A DNA stretch of 52,002 bases from NCBI GenBank assembly GCA_903900705.1, contig CAIUOG010000113.1, positions 1 to 52,002 of the forward strand, read 5' to 3'. Below the pieces are notes generated by a model. That model was given only the letters and a program-made list of their open reading frames with translations. It was not told where the DNA came from and made no database searches. Each line of letters starts with the position of its first letter. The first letter of the stretch is position 1. The position numbers were made by a program, and so were the translations under genes. Positions 17,262 through 25,514 of this stretch are shown here, piece after piece. Source of the stretch: an uncultured Acidobacteriia bacterium (GTDB taxonomy: Bacteria > Acidobacteriota > Terriglobia > Bryobacterales > Bryobacteraceae).

Positions 17262-17486
17262 ATTGAGGTTATCAAACGTGAGTGCCATCTCCGGGAGTTA
17301 ACGTTTACGAGCCGCGGGGCCGCTGGCGGCGGCCAAATTGTTGAAACACGGTGACCGGGAATCTGTACGATTCCGAATGTATCGGGGACTCGGCGGGTAG
17401 TCAAACGCGGCTGGATGAAGGGAATGTTCAGGAGTACTGAACGATGGGGGGACCTGCTATCGGCCTGGTATATACTTTCGACCGGC

Positions 17487-18713
17487 ATGAAAATGAACGG
17501 ACTTGCGTCACTGACCATAGCGGCGGCTCTGATTTGTGGAGCCGCCCGGCCCGCCGCCGCGCAGCGGTATACGGCAAAAAAGGATGGCGACGTGGTGGCG
17601 CTCGCGGACAATACCGTGAAGATGAATGTCGCCGTGGTCTCCAGTCTGGGGAAGGCCTGGCAGATCCAGGTGAAAGGGCAGAACCTGGTGCGCACTTCCG
17701 CCTCCCTCGAAGCGTTTCTGGAGAATTCCGGGCTGAACGGGATGCCATTGCTGGCGCCGTTTGCGAACCGGCTCGATGAGACGGCGTTCTATGCCAACGG
17801 GAAGAAGTATAACTTCGACATGGAACTCGGCAATGTACGGGGGCCGATTCCCTCGACGGGCTATGTGAACGGCTCGAAGGCGTGGCAGTTGGTCGAATAC
17901 CATGCCGACGCGAAGAGTGCGTGGGTGACCTGCCGGCTCGACTTTTATAAAATCCCCGAATTTATGAAGCAATTTCCGTTCGCGCACACCATCACGGTTA
18001 CGTACCGCGTGTCGGACGGGACTCTGGAGGTCCGGACCCGGCTGGACAACCTGAGCCTGGAACCCATGCCGGCCGTGATCGGCTACCATCCGATCTACGA
18101 ACTGCCGGAAGGGAACCGGAATGACTGGACCGTCTCGGTGGACGCGAAGACGCACTGGATCGAAATCCCGCAGCGGCTGCCCACGGGCGAGACGCAGCCT
18201 ATCGAGAACTTCTTCAGCGCGGACAAGGACCGTACGGCCATCCATCTGAAGAACTACGCCCTGATCGATGATGTGTTTACTGATCTGGTACGGGATGCCA
18301 ACGGGCGGTCCACTATGAAGCTCATGTACAACGGTAAGGAACTGCACGAGACCCTCGGACCAAAGTACCGGACCGTGCTGCTGTGGTCGACGCCTCTGCC
18401 GGCGGGCGGTGGCGGTGCGGGTCGCGGCGGCCGGGGTTTTGGACCGGGCCGCGGTGTGGTTCCGGCCGCGACTGCGCCGAGTGGTCCATTCCCCGTGGAC
18501 CCGGCGCAGGGTGTGCGGATCGCACCGCCGGCTGTACCGCCTGCGGAAGGTGTCGCTCCGTCCCCGGCGAAAGGTTTTATCGCGTTTGAACCAATGGTGG
18601 GAATTACGAATGCTCTCAACCTGGCGAAGAAGGGCGTCTACAAAGACCTCCAGGTGATCCCGGCGGGCGGAAGTTGGGAAGAGAGTTTCTGGGTGACAAC
18701 GAAAGGCTATTGA
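17487..18713 (+). CDS. Secreted aldose 1-epimerase family protein with Gly/Pro-rich insertion
   Basis: This 408-residue galactose-mutarotase-like protein would interconvert alpha and beta anomers of hexoses outside the cytoplasm. The ATG at 17487 begins a clean signal peptide (MKMNGLASLTIAAALICGAARPAAAQ); the opening 24 codons upstream is rejected. Family features are LLAPFANRLDETAF (substrate arginine), YHPIYELP with the catalytic-type histidine, and the C-terminal FEPMVGITNALNL. Between the last beta strands lies an unusual low-complexity insertion of about 55 residues, rich in Gly, Arg, Ala and Pro (GRGGRGFGPGRG). It would be a surface loop or linker. The gene is divergent from the uronate operon and convergent with the GNAT gene. 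Confidence 0.82.
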   Translation: MKMNGLASLTIAAALICGAARPAAAQRYTAKKDGDVVALADNTVKMNVAVVSSLGKAWQIQVKGQNLVRTSASLEAFLENSGLNGMPLLAPFANRLDETAFYANGKKYNFDMELGNVRGPIPSTGYVNGSKAWQLVEYHADAKSAWVTCRLDFYKIPEFMKQFPFAHTITVTYRVSDGTLEVRTRLDNLSLEPMPAVIGYHPIYELPEGNRNDWTVSVDAKTHWIEIPQRLPTGETQPIENFFSADKDRTAIHLKNYALIDDVFTDLVRDANGRSTMKLMYNGKELHETLGPKYRTVLLWSTPLPAGGGGAGRGGRGFGPGRGVVPAATAPSGPFPVDPAQGVRIAPPAVPPAEGVAPSPAKGFIAFEPMVGITNALNLAKKGVYKDLQVIPAGGSWEESFWVTTKGY

Positions 18714-18742
18714 CCCCGACTCGCACCAGGACCGCGCTCTGG

Positions 18743-19615
18743 TCAGAACATGACGGACGGCAGCCACGCCCCCGCGGGTTTGTTGTAAAGGCCGGCGCTC
18801 ATCAGAGTCATCGGCTGCACGACGCGAAGCCCGTTGGCAAGGCACCACCGAAAGAGCGAGGTGTTCCGCGTGGGCACCAGAATTCCGGGGCCGGCGAAGG
18901 ATTCCGCGGACGTGATCAGCGCCTCAAGATCCACATTGGTTTCCGCGGTGGAATGGCCGAAGAATGCAAGGTGTGTGGTGTACCCGGTGATGCGGTCTTC
19001 GCGCTCCACCACGAGCGCTGTGCCCCGCTGGATGGCGCCGGACAACTCGACGCCGCGGCTGAAGCCGTGTACCCGTCGCGAGAGGGCTTCACATGCGGCA
19101 AGATCGGAAGCCTGTGCTGCGTGGACGGAGCATCCCGGCACGCTTCGCCCCGGAGTCCGGCCCTGCATGCAGGCAAGCGGCTCCCGGATGTCAAAGCCGA
19201 GACTGGCGTAGAGTGAGAGCGACCGGTTGTGGAATGCCGCCTGAACGAGTCGGACACCGGCTGCGCCCTGGCTGTGCGCGCGGTCAATCACCGCCTGCAT
19301 GAGTTTTCGTCCGATGCCGGAATTCTGCGCTCCCGGGTCCACCGTGATGGGGCCGACGCCGGAGATCACGGATCGTTCGTCGAGGCAATTGCTGCCCACG
19401 ATCCGCCCGCCCTGTTCGGCCACCACACAGTAGTGATCGGGCGCGGAGAACATGCCGGCCAGAACTCCCGCCGCTGCCTCCGGTGAGGGGAAGTCGGGTG
19501 GAAAGCCGTGCCGCGGATTCAGCGTGGCAAATGCGTCGAACAGGATCTGGCCGCATGCCGGTACATCGGCCGGAGTGGCCAGCCGGATGATCACGAGGGA
19601 CGGTTCACGGGACAT
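18743..19615 (-). CDS. GNAT family N-acetyltransferase, two-domain
   Basis: This 290-residue acetyl-CoA-dependent acyltransferase has two parts. The first 150 residues are a classical GNAT fold: ITVDPGAQNSGIGRKLM carries the acetyl-CoA pyrophosphate-binding loop (Q/RxxGxG/A form), and FHNRSLSLYASLGFD is the end of the fold. Residues of about 165-285 form a second GNAT-like domain of the Acetyltransf_18 type (AAQASDLAACEALSRRVHGFSRGVEL). The substrate is unknown. Its ATG overlaps the 3' end of the upstream radical SAM gene by 11 bp, so it is the last gene of that string. Confidence 0.85.
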   Translation of the reverse strand: MSREPSLVIIRLATPADVPACGQILFDAFATLNPRHGFPPDFPSPEAAAGVLAGMFSAPDHYCVVAEQGGRIVGSNCLDERSVISGVGPITVDPGAQNSGIGRKLMQAVIDRAHSQGAAGVRLVQAAFHNRSLSLYASLGFDIREPLACMQGRTPGRSVPGCSVHAAQASDLAACEALSRRVHGFSRGVELSGAIQRGTALVVEREDRITGYTTHLAFFGHSTAETNVDLEALITSAESFAGPGILVPTRNTSLFRWCLANGLRVVQPMTLMSAGLYNKPAGAWLPSVMF

Positions 19616-20621
19616 GCCTCAAAATACCAGCTCCAGGCAGTCCAGCTTGCGAAGACTCAAACAGCGGAAAACGCTGCTCCTCCGAAACGTGTGTCCCGCC
19701 GGAGGCAAGGCCATGGCGCTGGCGGATGGCGCGGAGGCGTTCGCGGAGCATATCGCGGTAAGGGCCTTTCAGATAAGCGTCCGATTCGTAGCGCTCCTGA
19801 TAGCGGCGCAGCAGATGGGGGAAGTGCTGTTCCACGAACGGGAGAAAGACCCGGCGGGAGGAGGGCATCAGGAAAAGCAGTCCGCCGCCAAAGTAGCTGG
19901 CGCCGTGCTCGCGGGCCGCCTTCGCCAGCGCGTCCAGCCGAGCTTCCTGATCGGTGATCAGTGGCATCACCGGGTTGGGAAAGACTCCCGTGGGGATTCC
20001 GGCGTCGGTAAGGGCGCGCACAGTTTGCAGGCGCAGGTCCGGACGCGGCGCGCGGGGTTCCAGAGCGCGCGCCAGCGACGCGTCCAGCGTGGTGATGGTG
20101 ACGTTCACGGAGAGCCGGTTGCGGCTCGCGATGCTCCGCAGCAGCGGAATGTCGCGGCGGATCAGGTCAGACTTCGTCGTGATGGAGAGTGAGAGCCCGG
20201 ACTGGCCGGCAAAAACTTCCAGCAGCGAACGTGTCCGCAGGAAGCGGCGTTCGGCAGGCTGGTAGGGATCGGTCGCGGTGCCGATGGCGATGGAGTCCGT
20301 GGCGCGCACCCGCTTCAGTTCACGGCGCAGAATGGGCGGCAGATTGGATTTGGCATAGATTCTGTCCTCGAACTCATGGCTTTCATGGAGTTCCATGAAT
20401 TCGTGTGTGTAACGGGCATAGCAGTAGCGGCAGGCGAACTCGCAGCCCCGGTAGGGGTTGATGGTCCACGTGAACGGCAGACCGGGCCTGGTCCGGTTCA
20501 GCACGCTGCGGCAGTCAATTTCAAAGTAGCGGACGGTGCGTTTGGATTCCAGTACTTCGCTTTGAGCGGCGAGGCGCGCGATTCCGGCCAGACCCGGCAG
20601 GGGAGAATCGCCGAACAACAT
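19605..20621 (-). CDS. SplB-like radical SAM protein
   Basis: This 338-residue radical S-adenosylmethionine protein belongs to the SPL/Rv2578c-like family, related to spore photoproduct lyase but present in many non-sporulating bacteria with unknown function. The cluster-binding motif is C60-x3-C64-x2-C67 (GCEFACRYCYAR). It follows INPYRGCEF and is followed by KSNLPPILRREL, AIGTATDPYQPAE and SITTKSDLIRRD, all typical of the family. The ATG at 20621 (MLFGDSPLPG) is preferred; a longer opening would overlap the Cys-rich gene upstream. The gap to that gene is 17 bp, so they are likely co-transcribed. Its reaction is not known. Confidence 0.85.
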   Translation of the reverse strand: MLFGDSPLPGLAGIARLAAQSEVLESKRTVRYFEIDCRSVLNRTRPGLPFTWTINPYRGCEFACRYCYARYTHEFMELHESHEFEDRIYAKSNLPPILRRELKRVRATDSIAIGTATDPYQPAERRFLRTRSLLEVFAGQSGLSLSITTKSDLIRRDIPLLRSIASRNRLSVNVTITTLDASLARALEPRAPRPDLRLQTVRALTDAGIPTGVFPNPVMPLITDQEARLDALAKAAREHGASYFGGGLLFLMPSSRRVFLPFVEQHFPHLLRRYQERYESDAYLKGPYRDMLRERLRAIRQRHGLASGGTHVSEEQRFPLFESSQAGLPGAGILRHVP

Positions 20622-20638
20622 TCCCGTATATTCGCCTT

Positions 20639-21112
20639 TTATTCGCCAATTGTCAAGCCTGTTCCCGCGGCGTGGCTCCCGCAGGAAAAGGACTCCACTC
20701 CCACAACCTCGCGCATCGTTTCCGAAACGTTGTAGTTCACGGTCACAATCTGTGGGCAGCGGTGGCACGCGGCCGCGCCTTCCTGCCGGAACCAGCGGCA
20801 GTCATGACGGATCCCGCACGCCGGCAGCGTGGAAACCACCGCCGGCAGGATTTGCACGATCCGAGTGGCGAGACGGCAATCCGCCCCGTCGAAATGCGGG
20901 CATTTATCGCTCTGGCATTGGGCCGCCAGGCGAAATACCTCAGTGGGTTGGGCCGGAGCGGCAAGATCCAGCACCTCCCGTGTAACGGGGAGGTGCTGAT
21001 TGAGATACGCGACCTCGGGTGCGCCGCCATTCTCACCGGGTTGGACTACGCCGAGTACGCGGCATTCCTCGAAGCCCGGCTGTGAACTGGGGCATAACAG
21101 CGCTTCCTGCAT
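20639..21112 (-). CDS. Cysteine-rich small protein, probable metal/Fe-S binder, unknown function
   Basis: This 157-residue cytoplasmic-looking protein has ten cysteines, seven of them clustered as C66-x4-C71-x7-C79 and C99-x5-C105-x10-C116-x2-C119. The core reads CPHFDGADCRLATRIVQIL and ends in ACGIRHDCRWFRQEGAAACHRCPQ. This pattern suggests a zinc or iron-sulfur site. I have a weak memory of related proteins in cyanobacteria carrying the unproven label of nitrogen fixation protein; no function should be drawn from it. The start is fixed by AGGAGA (21120-21125) 7 nt ahead of the ATG. It follows the 116-residue gene by 17 bp and precedes the radical SAM gene by 17 bp. Confidence 0.75.
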   Translation of the reverse strand: MQEALLCPSSQPGFEECRVLGVVQPGENGGAPEVAYLNQHLPVTREVLDLAAPAQPTEVFRLAAQCQSDKCPHFDGADCRLATRIVQILPAVVSTLPACGIRHDCRWFRQEGAAACHRCPQIVTVNYNVSETMREVVGVESFSCGSHAAGTGLTIGE

Positions 21113-21129
21113 CGCCTGTTCTCCTGACG

Positions 21130-21480
21130 TTATTCGCCCAGTACCGCGCCGACGCCGGTCACGCCCGCGAAGCTCTGCCCGCCGGTGCTGTAGACGGCCG
21201 CCTGCACTGCGCCGGCTTCTCCCAGACCCGCGATGGCCGGGTTCTGGCTCAGGTGCTCCGCGAACATTGCGGCGAACTTCAACTGCGGCTCGCCCAGCGT
21301 TTCGAGTGGCCACGGCACCGGGATGCCGCAGATCCAGTACGGGATATGAATCAGATTCTCCGTGGGCGGAACCGGCACTCCCGGATGAATGCGGGAGGCC
21401 GCTCCCAGAGCGGTTGCGACAGCTCCGTGAAGCTGTTTGATTGAAATCGTTTTAGCCCGATGTGGGGAACTATTTGACAT
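21130..21480 (-). CDS. 116-aa protein of unknown function downstream of TPR-CHAT gene
   Basis: This 116-residue protein has no signal peptide or clear membrane helix. It has a basic N-terminus (HRAKTISIKQLHGAVATALG), a Pro/Trp-rich centre (HIPYWICGIPVPWPLE) and a Gly/Ala/Val-rich C-terminus ending in GQSFAGVTGVGAVLGE. A basic leader followed by a low-complexity glycine-rich tail resembles substrates or precursors that are cut by a protease, but no family is recognised. AAGGAG lies 12 nt ahead of the ATG at 21480. A GTG at 21492 directly abuts the same Shine-Dalgarno and is less likely. It sits between the TPR-CHAT gene (105 bp upstream) and the Cys-rich gene, and is a candidate partner of both. 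Confidence 0.65.
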   Translation of the reverse strand: MSNSSPHRAKTISIKQLHGAVATALGAASRIHPGVPVPPTENLIHIPYWICGIPVPWPLETLGEPQLKFAAMFAEHLSQNPAIAGLGEAGAVQAAVYSTGGQSFAGVTGVGAVLGE

Positions 21481-21511
21481 AAGACAAAGCACTCCTTCTC
21501 TTTCTTCGGGC

Positions 21512-21533
21512 CGCCGCGCAATGCTGTGCGGCG
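21512..21533. other. Hairpin in spacer before the 116-aa gene
   Basis: CGCCGCGCA at 21512-21520 and TGTGCGGCG at 21525-21533 pair over nine positions with one G-U, leaving a 4-nt loop. No T-tract follows on the minus strand, so it is not a standard terminator. It lies in the leader of the 116-residue gene and could separate its expression from the CHAT gene or protect the mRNA end. Confidence 0.5.
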
Positions 21534-21584
21534 AGTCCCTTCGCGGCTAAGTGAAAGGCCCGCGGGGAGCGTTACAAAAAGGAA

Positions 21585-24113
21585 TTAGCGGACTGTGAGG
21601 ATTCTTGTATAAAGCTGAAAAGGCGCCCAGTAATACGGCTTATGAAACGGAGTTTCCAGCATGTCCAGCTTGGCTTCGCGCAGCGCCGCCGCGTAGGCGT
21701 GACCTGCCTGCAGCTTTGCATAGAACCGGTCCATCAGTTCGGATGTGGAGCGATCATTCACATCCCAGAGCCCGGCCACAACGTTCCTTGCGCCCGCGTG
21801 AAAAAAAGCCCATTCGAAGCCGACCGGGCCTTCGCCGGAGAGCGTCCGCGCACCCGCGCTGCGGCACGCGGAGATTGTGACCAGATCAGCCGTGAGCGGG
21901 ATCTCCATGATGTCGCGCGCATAGAGTCGAAAGCCATTGCTCTGAGGTGTGAGAATGATGGCGGATTCCAGAGGACTCTGCTCATTGGCCTCGGCGTGAG
22001 CGGCAAAATGGATGGCCGCGTAGCGGCGCGGCCCGGCATTCTCATACGCCGCCGCCGTGGCCTGCGCGGCCCGCTGCACGGTGACCGCGGTGGCGGGAAA
22101 ATGACTGCGAATTTTCTCGATTTCCGCTCCGGCATCCGGAAGTTTACTGAAACCCGTGCCGCCCGTGTCCGGATCTCCGATGAGCAACAGCGATTGTGTC
22201 CGCTTCGTTGTCACCGCCTCCGCGGCCAGCACGCTGAGCGAGGGTGCGATGGACACGGTGACGTCCTCCAGCCAGTAATGGGGTCTCGGCTCACGGCTCA
22301 CAAGAGCTTCGAAGTTCAGGCTGTGCAGGGCATCATCCGGGATAATGACGACCTGCGAGCCTTTCGGAATCCACCGCAGCGCCGGCGCGACGAGCGTCGT
22401 GAACAGTTCGGCGGGAAGCTTCGCGGAAGCCGTGAGCGGGTCGATCTTCTCGCGTTCGATCAGATAACGGTATGAGCGCACCTGGTCGGCGAGTTGATGT
22501 CCATCGGGCAGCGGAACGATGTTGACGCCGGCTTCGGAGATGACCCAAAGCCACGAGCGCCGGGGCGCCAGCCAGTAAAAAAGAAACACGCTGTGCGTGC
22601 GGCCGGCCATGCGGCGTAGCGCGGGCGCCAGAACGGGCTGAGAACGCCGCTGCAGGTCGCGAAGATCCTGCGTGAGCACGGCGGCACGGCTGGAATCGGC
22701 AACTTCCAGGGCGCGCGCGGAGTCGCCTTCGCGGACGAGCAGGTCCACGTACTCCTGATACAGGCGGATCAGCCGCGAGAGAAAAGTGATTTTGTATTTG
22801 CTCTGCAGTTGTTCGGCGCGATTGGCGTCGATCGTCCGAATGGCCGCTTCGAAGTTGGCGCGGGCTTCGGAGGACTGGCCCAGCGCCGCATAGACGGAGC
22901 CCAGGGCGGCATAGCCGGACCACATTAAAGACGGGCTTCCGGCGCTCAGCCGCAAAGCTTTGCGGTAACCTTCGATGGCGGCATCGTGCATTCCCCTGTC
23001 CTCCGCGATGGCGGCCTCATTCATCTCCAGCGCGGCGGCAACCTCCGGGTCCGCGGCGGTGGAGACCGCGAGGGCTTTGCGGTTGAACTGTCCGGCTTCA
23101 TCCAGCGCGCCGGAGGCTTCGAGTGCGCTGGCCAGGTAGCCGGCGATCATGGAATAGCGGGCCGGGGAATCCGCCGCGTTGACCAGGGACAAGGCCTCCC
23201 GCAGACTCACGATCGCGTCTTTCGAATTGCCCTGGAGCGACTGGCTGAGTCCCAGTTCCAGATAGCTGTCGCGCAGTGGTGTTTTGAGTCCCGCCTTCTT
23301 CTGCGCTTCAATGGCTTTGAGGCGCATGCCCTGCGCGCGGTCGAAATCGCCAAGGTTGTAATAGCAGGTGGCCAGGTCGCCGGCCGCGATCGAATAAAGC
23401 AGCGTCGCGCCCGCCTGCGAGGCCGTTTGCAGGGATTGTTCAAAGTACGGGATGGCTTCAGCGAAACGCGACTGGCGAATGCGCAGCATGCCGTAATCGA
23501 GCCATGCGGCGGCCGCCTGATAGTTCAGTCCGTGATCTTTGCCCAGTTGCAGGATGCGGGAGAGGCGCTTTTCGGTCTCCGCCGCTTCACCCGCCGAACC
23601 GTAGTTGGCGCGCAGCAGTTCGCAATCGGCTTCCAGTTCGAAATCCGCGCGGGCGTGGGCCGCTGCCGCGGCGTTTTGCAGCATGGCTTCGGCATTCGGC
23701 GCCTTGCCTTCGCGGTAAGCCACGTAACCACGCAGCATGGTGTAGCGGGGCAGCAGCGCCGCTGCGGAGGCGGGTGGCGCATCCGCCAGCAGCGAGCTGG
23801 CCGCGCGCGTGTCGCTGTTCAGCAGCAGCAATTCGGCGTAGAGCAGACGGAACTTCCAGTGCCACGCTGCTTGTGGCCGCGACTGCCAGTTCGCAAACGC
23901 GCGTGCCGCGTCTTTGTTGGCGAGCGAAAAATCTCCGCGACGGGCTTCCGTGCGGATGGCTTCAAACGCGGTATCGGGTGACGGCGCGGGGGGCTGGCAT
24001 CCCTGCAGCACCGCGCACCCGATCATCAAAACAAAAGATGCGGCGCCTTCAGCCCTGCGGAGGCCAGCCCGTTCCGTTACTCTGCACGTCGATTGCCGAG
24101 CCGTCGCCACCAT
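21585..24113 (-). CDS. TPR-CHAT protease, probable lipoprotein
   Basis: This large protein has 842 residues from the ATG at 24113. After a basic stretch comes a hydrophobic segment ending in the lipobox-like LQGC (SFVLMIGCAVLQGC), so it is probably anchored to a membrane by lipid. Residues of about 50-440 are tetratricopeptide repeats (RLKAIEAQKKAGLKTPLRDS, EAIPYFEQSLQTASQAGA and similar), a protein-binding superhelix. The C-terminal 300 residues form a CHAT caspase-like peptidase: HFAAHA with H706, then TISACRSA with C750, and GLWDVNDRSTSELMDRFY and YYWAPFQLY. Both catalytic residues are intact. The start is uncertain: TTG at 24125 or ATG at 24026 are alternatives, and the chosen one overlaps the upstream gene by 65 bp. 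It follows sigma and anti-sigma genes. Confidence 0.9.
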   Translation of the reverse strand: MVATARQSTCRVTERAGLRRAEGAASFVLMIGCAVLQGCQPPAPSPDTAFEAIRTEARRGDFSLANKDAARAFANWQSRPQAAWHWKFRLLYAELLLLNSDTRAASSLLADAPPASAAALLPRYTMLRGYVAYREGKAPNAEAMLQNAAAAAHARADFELEADCELLRANYGSAGEAAETEKRLSRILQLGKDHGLNYQAAAAWLDYGMLRIRQSRFAEAIPYFEQSLQTASQAGATLLYSIAAGDLATCYYNLGDFDRAQGMRLKAIEAQKKAGLKTPLRDSYLELGLSQSLQGNSKDAIVSLREALSLVNAADSPARYSMIAGYLASALEASGALDEAGQFNRKALAVSTAADPEVAAALEMNEAAIAEDRGMHDAAIEGYRKALRLSAGSPSLMWSGYAALGSVYAALGQSSEARANFEAAIRTIDANRAEQLQSKYKITFLSRLIRLYQEYVDLLVREGDSARALEVADSSRAAVLTQDLRDLQRRSQPVLAPALRRMAGRTHSVFLFYWLAPRRSWLWVISEAGVNIVPLPDGHQLADQVRSYRYLIEREKIDPLTASAKLPAELFTTLVAPALRWIPKGSQVVIIPDDALHSLNFEALVSREPRPHYWLEDVTVSIAPSLSVLAAEAVTTKRTQSLLLIGDPDTGGTGFSKLPDAGAEIEKIRSHFPATAVTVQRAAQATAAAYENAGPRRYAAIHFAAHAEANEQSPLESAIILTPQSNGFRLYARDIMEIPLTADLVTISACRSAGARTLSGEGPVGFEWAFFHAGARNVVAGLWDVNDRSTSELMDRFYAKLQAGHAYAAALREAKLDMLETPFHKPYYWAPFQLYTRILTVR

Positions 24114-24825
24114 CCGGGGATCCAAGCTGAAAGCGTAGCATCGTGATGCGCCGGTAGCCTTCCATAATCATGATTTCGCCGAAGTGGACGGAGCCAAAGC
24201 CGTCGATGGTGACCTTGTTGCCCGTGATGTGGGTGTTTGCCGGCGCGGGGCCGCGCCACTGCAGTTCCGTGGCGAAGGTGCCCAGGAACACGCCGTTCCG
24301 GATTTCGCGGGAATCGCTCAGGCTCCGCAGCGTGGGGTGCTCATTGAAGAAGTGGCACTGGTTGACCAGGACAAGTTCCACGCCGTCCACCGTGATGCCC
24401 TGAAAGCTGCTGCTGTGCGCGCGGAACTCGGCTGGCTTCACGCGGTCACACACGCTTTCGAGCCGGGCTTCCATTTCCCGGACTGCAAGCACGCGCCCGC
24501 CGTTGGTAATGCGAAGGCCGGTGATTCTTCCCTCGGCAAACGTGGTGGTGGGCAACATGTTGCTGCCATAGTTGCCGTGGCTGAACTCAACCGCCGCAAC
24601 CGGATCCTGAAAGTCGCCGAAGACGCGCGTGGCTGCCTCGTCGTAGCCGATCATGCCGTGAAAATCTTCCCCATGCGCCACAGCGGTCCCCAGACCGCCG
24701 GTCACCGGAAGGCAGGAACTCGCGATGGCGGGAACGAAGAAATCCTCACGACGCCGCATGTGGGCCGCCAGCGCCACGGCATTTGCATGAAACAGGAAAC
24801 GTTTTTCAATATCGGAATGGGTCAA
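24049..24825 (-). CDS. Unknown protein between anti-sigma and TPR-CHAT genes
   Basis: This 258-residue protein has no signal peptide or membrane helix and appears beta-rich. Its N-terminus reads FLFHANAVALAAHMRR, followed by ASSCLPVTGGLGTAVAHGEDF; later parts include DGVELVLVNQCHFFNEHP and a glycine-rich C-terminus. I have a vague impression of similar proteins with an HANAVAL/LPVTGG pattern in Acidobacteria, but no function is known to me. The start is a TTG at 24825 that overlaps the anti-sigma stop (TTGA), with GGAGG exactly 6 nt ahead, so the frame and the coupling are well supported. It could be a sensor, a CHAT substrate or an adaptor of the operon. Confidence 0.75.
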   Translation of the reverse strand: MTHSDIEKRFLFHANAVALAAHMRRREDFFVPAIASSCLPVTGGLGTAVAHGEDFHGMIGYDEAATRVFGDFQDPVAAVEFSHGNYGSNMLPTTTFAEGRITGLRITNGGRVLAVREMEARLESVCDRVKPAEFRAHSSSFQGITVDGVELVLVNQCHFFNEHPTLRSLSDSREIRNGVFLGTFATELQWRGPAPANTHITGNKVTIDGFGSVHFGEIMIMEGYRRITMLRFQLGSPDGGDGSAIDVQSNGTGWPPQG

Positions 24826-25514
24826 TCGGAGCCTCCGCTCTGGACTGTGAAATTGTATCGCTCGACAACTACTGAAGGTTCAGACGCGGGCCGGATTGTC
24901 AGGGAATACCTGCCGTCGGGAAACTTCTCACCGGGCAGCAGGACGCCGAGCGTGAAAGACGAGACGTCGCGCGCTCCGGAATGCAGATCCAGCACAGTGG
25001 TGCCACCGTCCTGCCAGGTAAATGTGCAGACGTAGTCGGGGTACACGCGCGGAGCGTCCACGGCGAAATTGATGTTGAACAGGGGGTGGCTGCGGTCCAC
25101 GTGGACTACCGGCCCGGAGTCGCGCGCCATGGGGGCGATCACTACAGCGGAGAGTAACTGCGGCTGGCGGAGCGCGGGCAGCGTTACCAGGTTCTGATAG
25201 CCGACCACCACGAGCAGCGCGAGCGCCGCGAACGAGGGGATCAGCGTCGCCGGCCGGAGCCAGGCGAACCAGTCACGCGTTGCCGTGGGCTCCGGCGCGC
25301 GAAAAGATGCCTGAGCCGCGGCGCGTTCCTCTCTGACTACCGCCTTGCCATTTTCAAAAAAGATCACTCCCGTGCGGATCTCTTCCGCGCAAACCGGGCA
25401 ATCGAAGAAGTGCGCCTCAAAGGCCGCCTGCTCCCCGGGTTCGAATTCCCCCAGCAGATAGCGCTCCACGGCGCCTGTTTTCTCCGCTGTTTCGTGGTCC
25501 ATGATGCTGCTCAA
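24822..25514 (-). CDS. Anti-sigma factor, zf-HC2 type, single-pass membrane protein
   Basis: This 230-residue protein pairs with the sigma factor encoded just upstream. The N-terminus carries the anti-sigma zinc-binding motif H35-x3-C39-x2-C42 (EAHFFDCPVC), which holds the sigma factor inactive in this family. A membrane helix spans about residues 89-106 (ATLIPSFAALALLVVVGY). The remaining 120 residues are periplasmic and beta-rich (FNINFAVDAPRVYPDY, YSLTIRP), a possible sensing domain. The start is TTG at 25514, overlapping the sigma stop (TTGA), with GGGAGG 6 nt ahead; the ATG at 25502 has worse spacing. Release of sigma would need proteolysis or a conformational change, and a CHAT protease lies two genes downstream. 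Confidence 0.88.
   Translation of the reverse strand: MSSIMDHETAEKTGAVERYLLGEFEPGEQAAFEAHFFDCPVCAEEIRTGVIFFENGKAVVREERAAAQASFRAPEPTATRDWFAWLRPATLIPSFAALALLVVVGYQNLVTLPALRQPQLLSAVVIAPMARDSGPVVHVDRSHPLFNINFAVDAPRVYPDYVCTFTWQDGGTTVLDLHSGARDVSSFTLGVLLPGEKFPDGRYSLTIRPASEPSVVVERYNFTVQSGGSD
24832..24836 (-). promoter_or_regulatory. Shine-Dalgarno deciding a TTG start
   Basis: GGAGG on the minus strand lies 6 nt before the TTG at 24825 of the 258-residue unknown gene. No ATG nearby is as well placed, so this site decides the start within the TTGA overlap. Confidence 0.75.

Noticed and set aside
17508-18848. 446-codon minus-strand frame
   Set aside because: It is antisense to the aldose epimerase and has a His/Arg/Gly composition typical of shadow frames.
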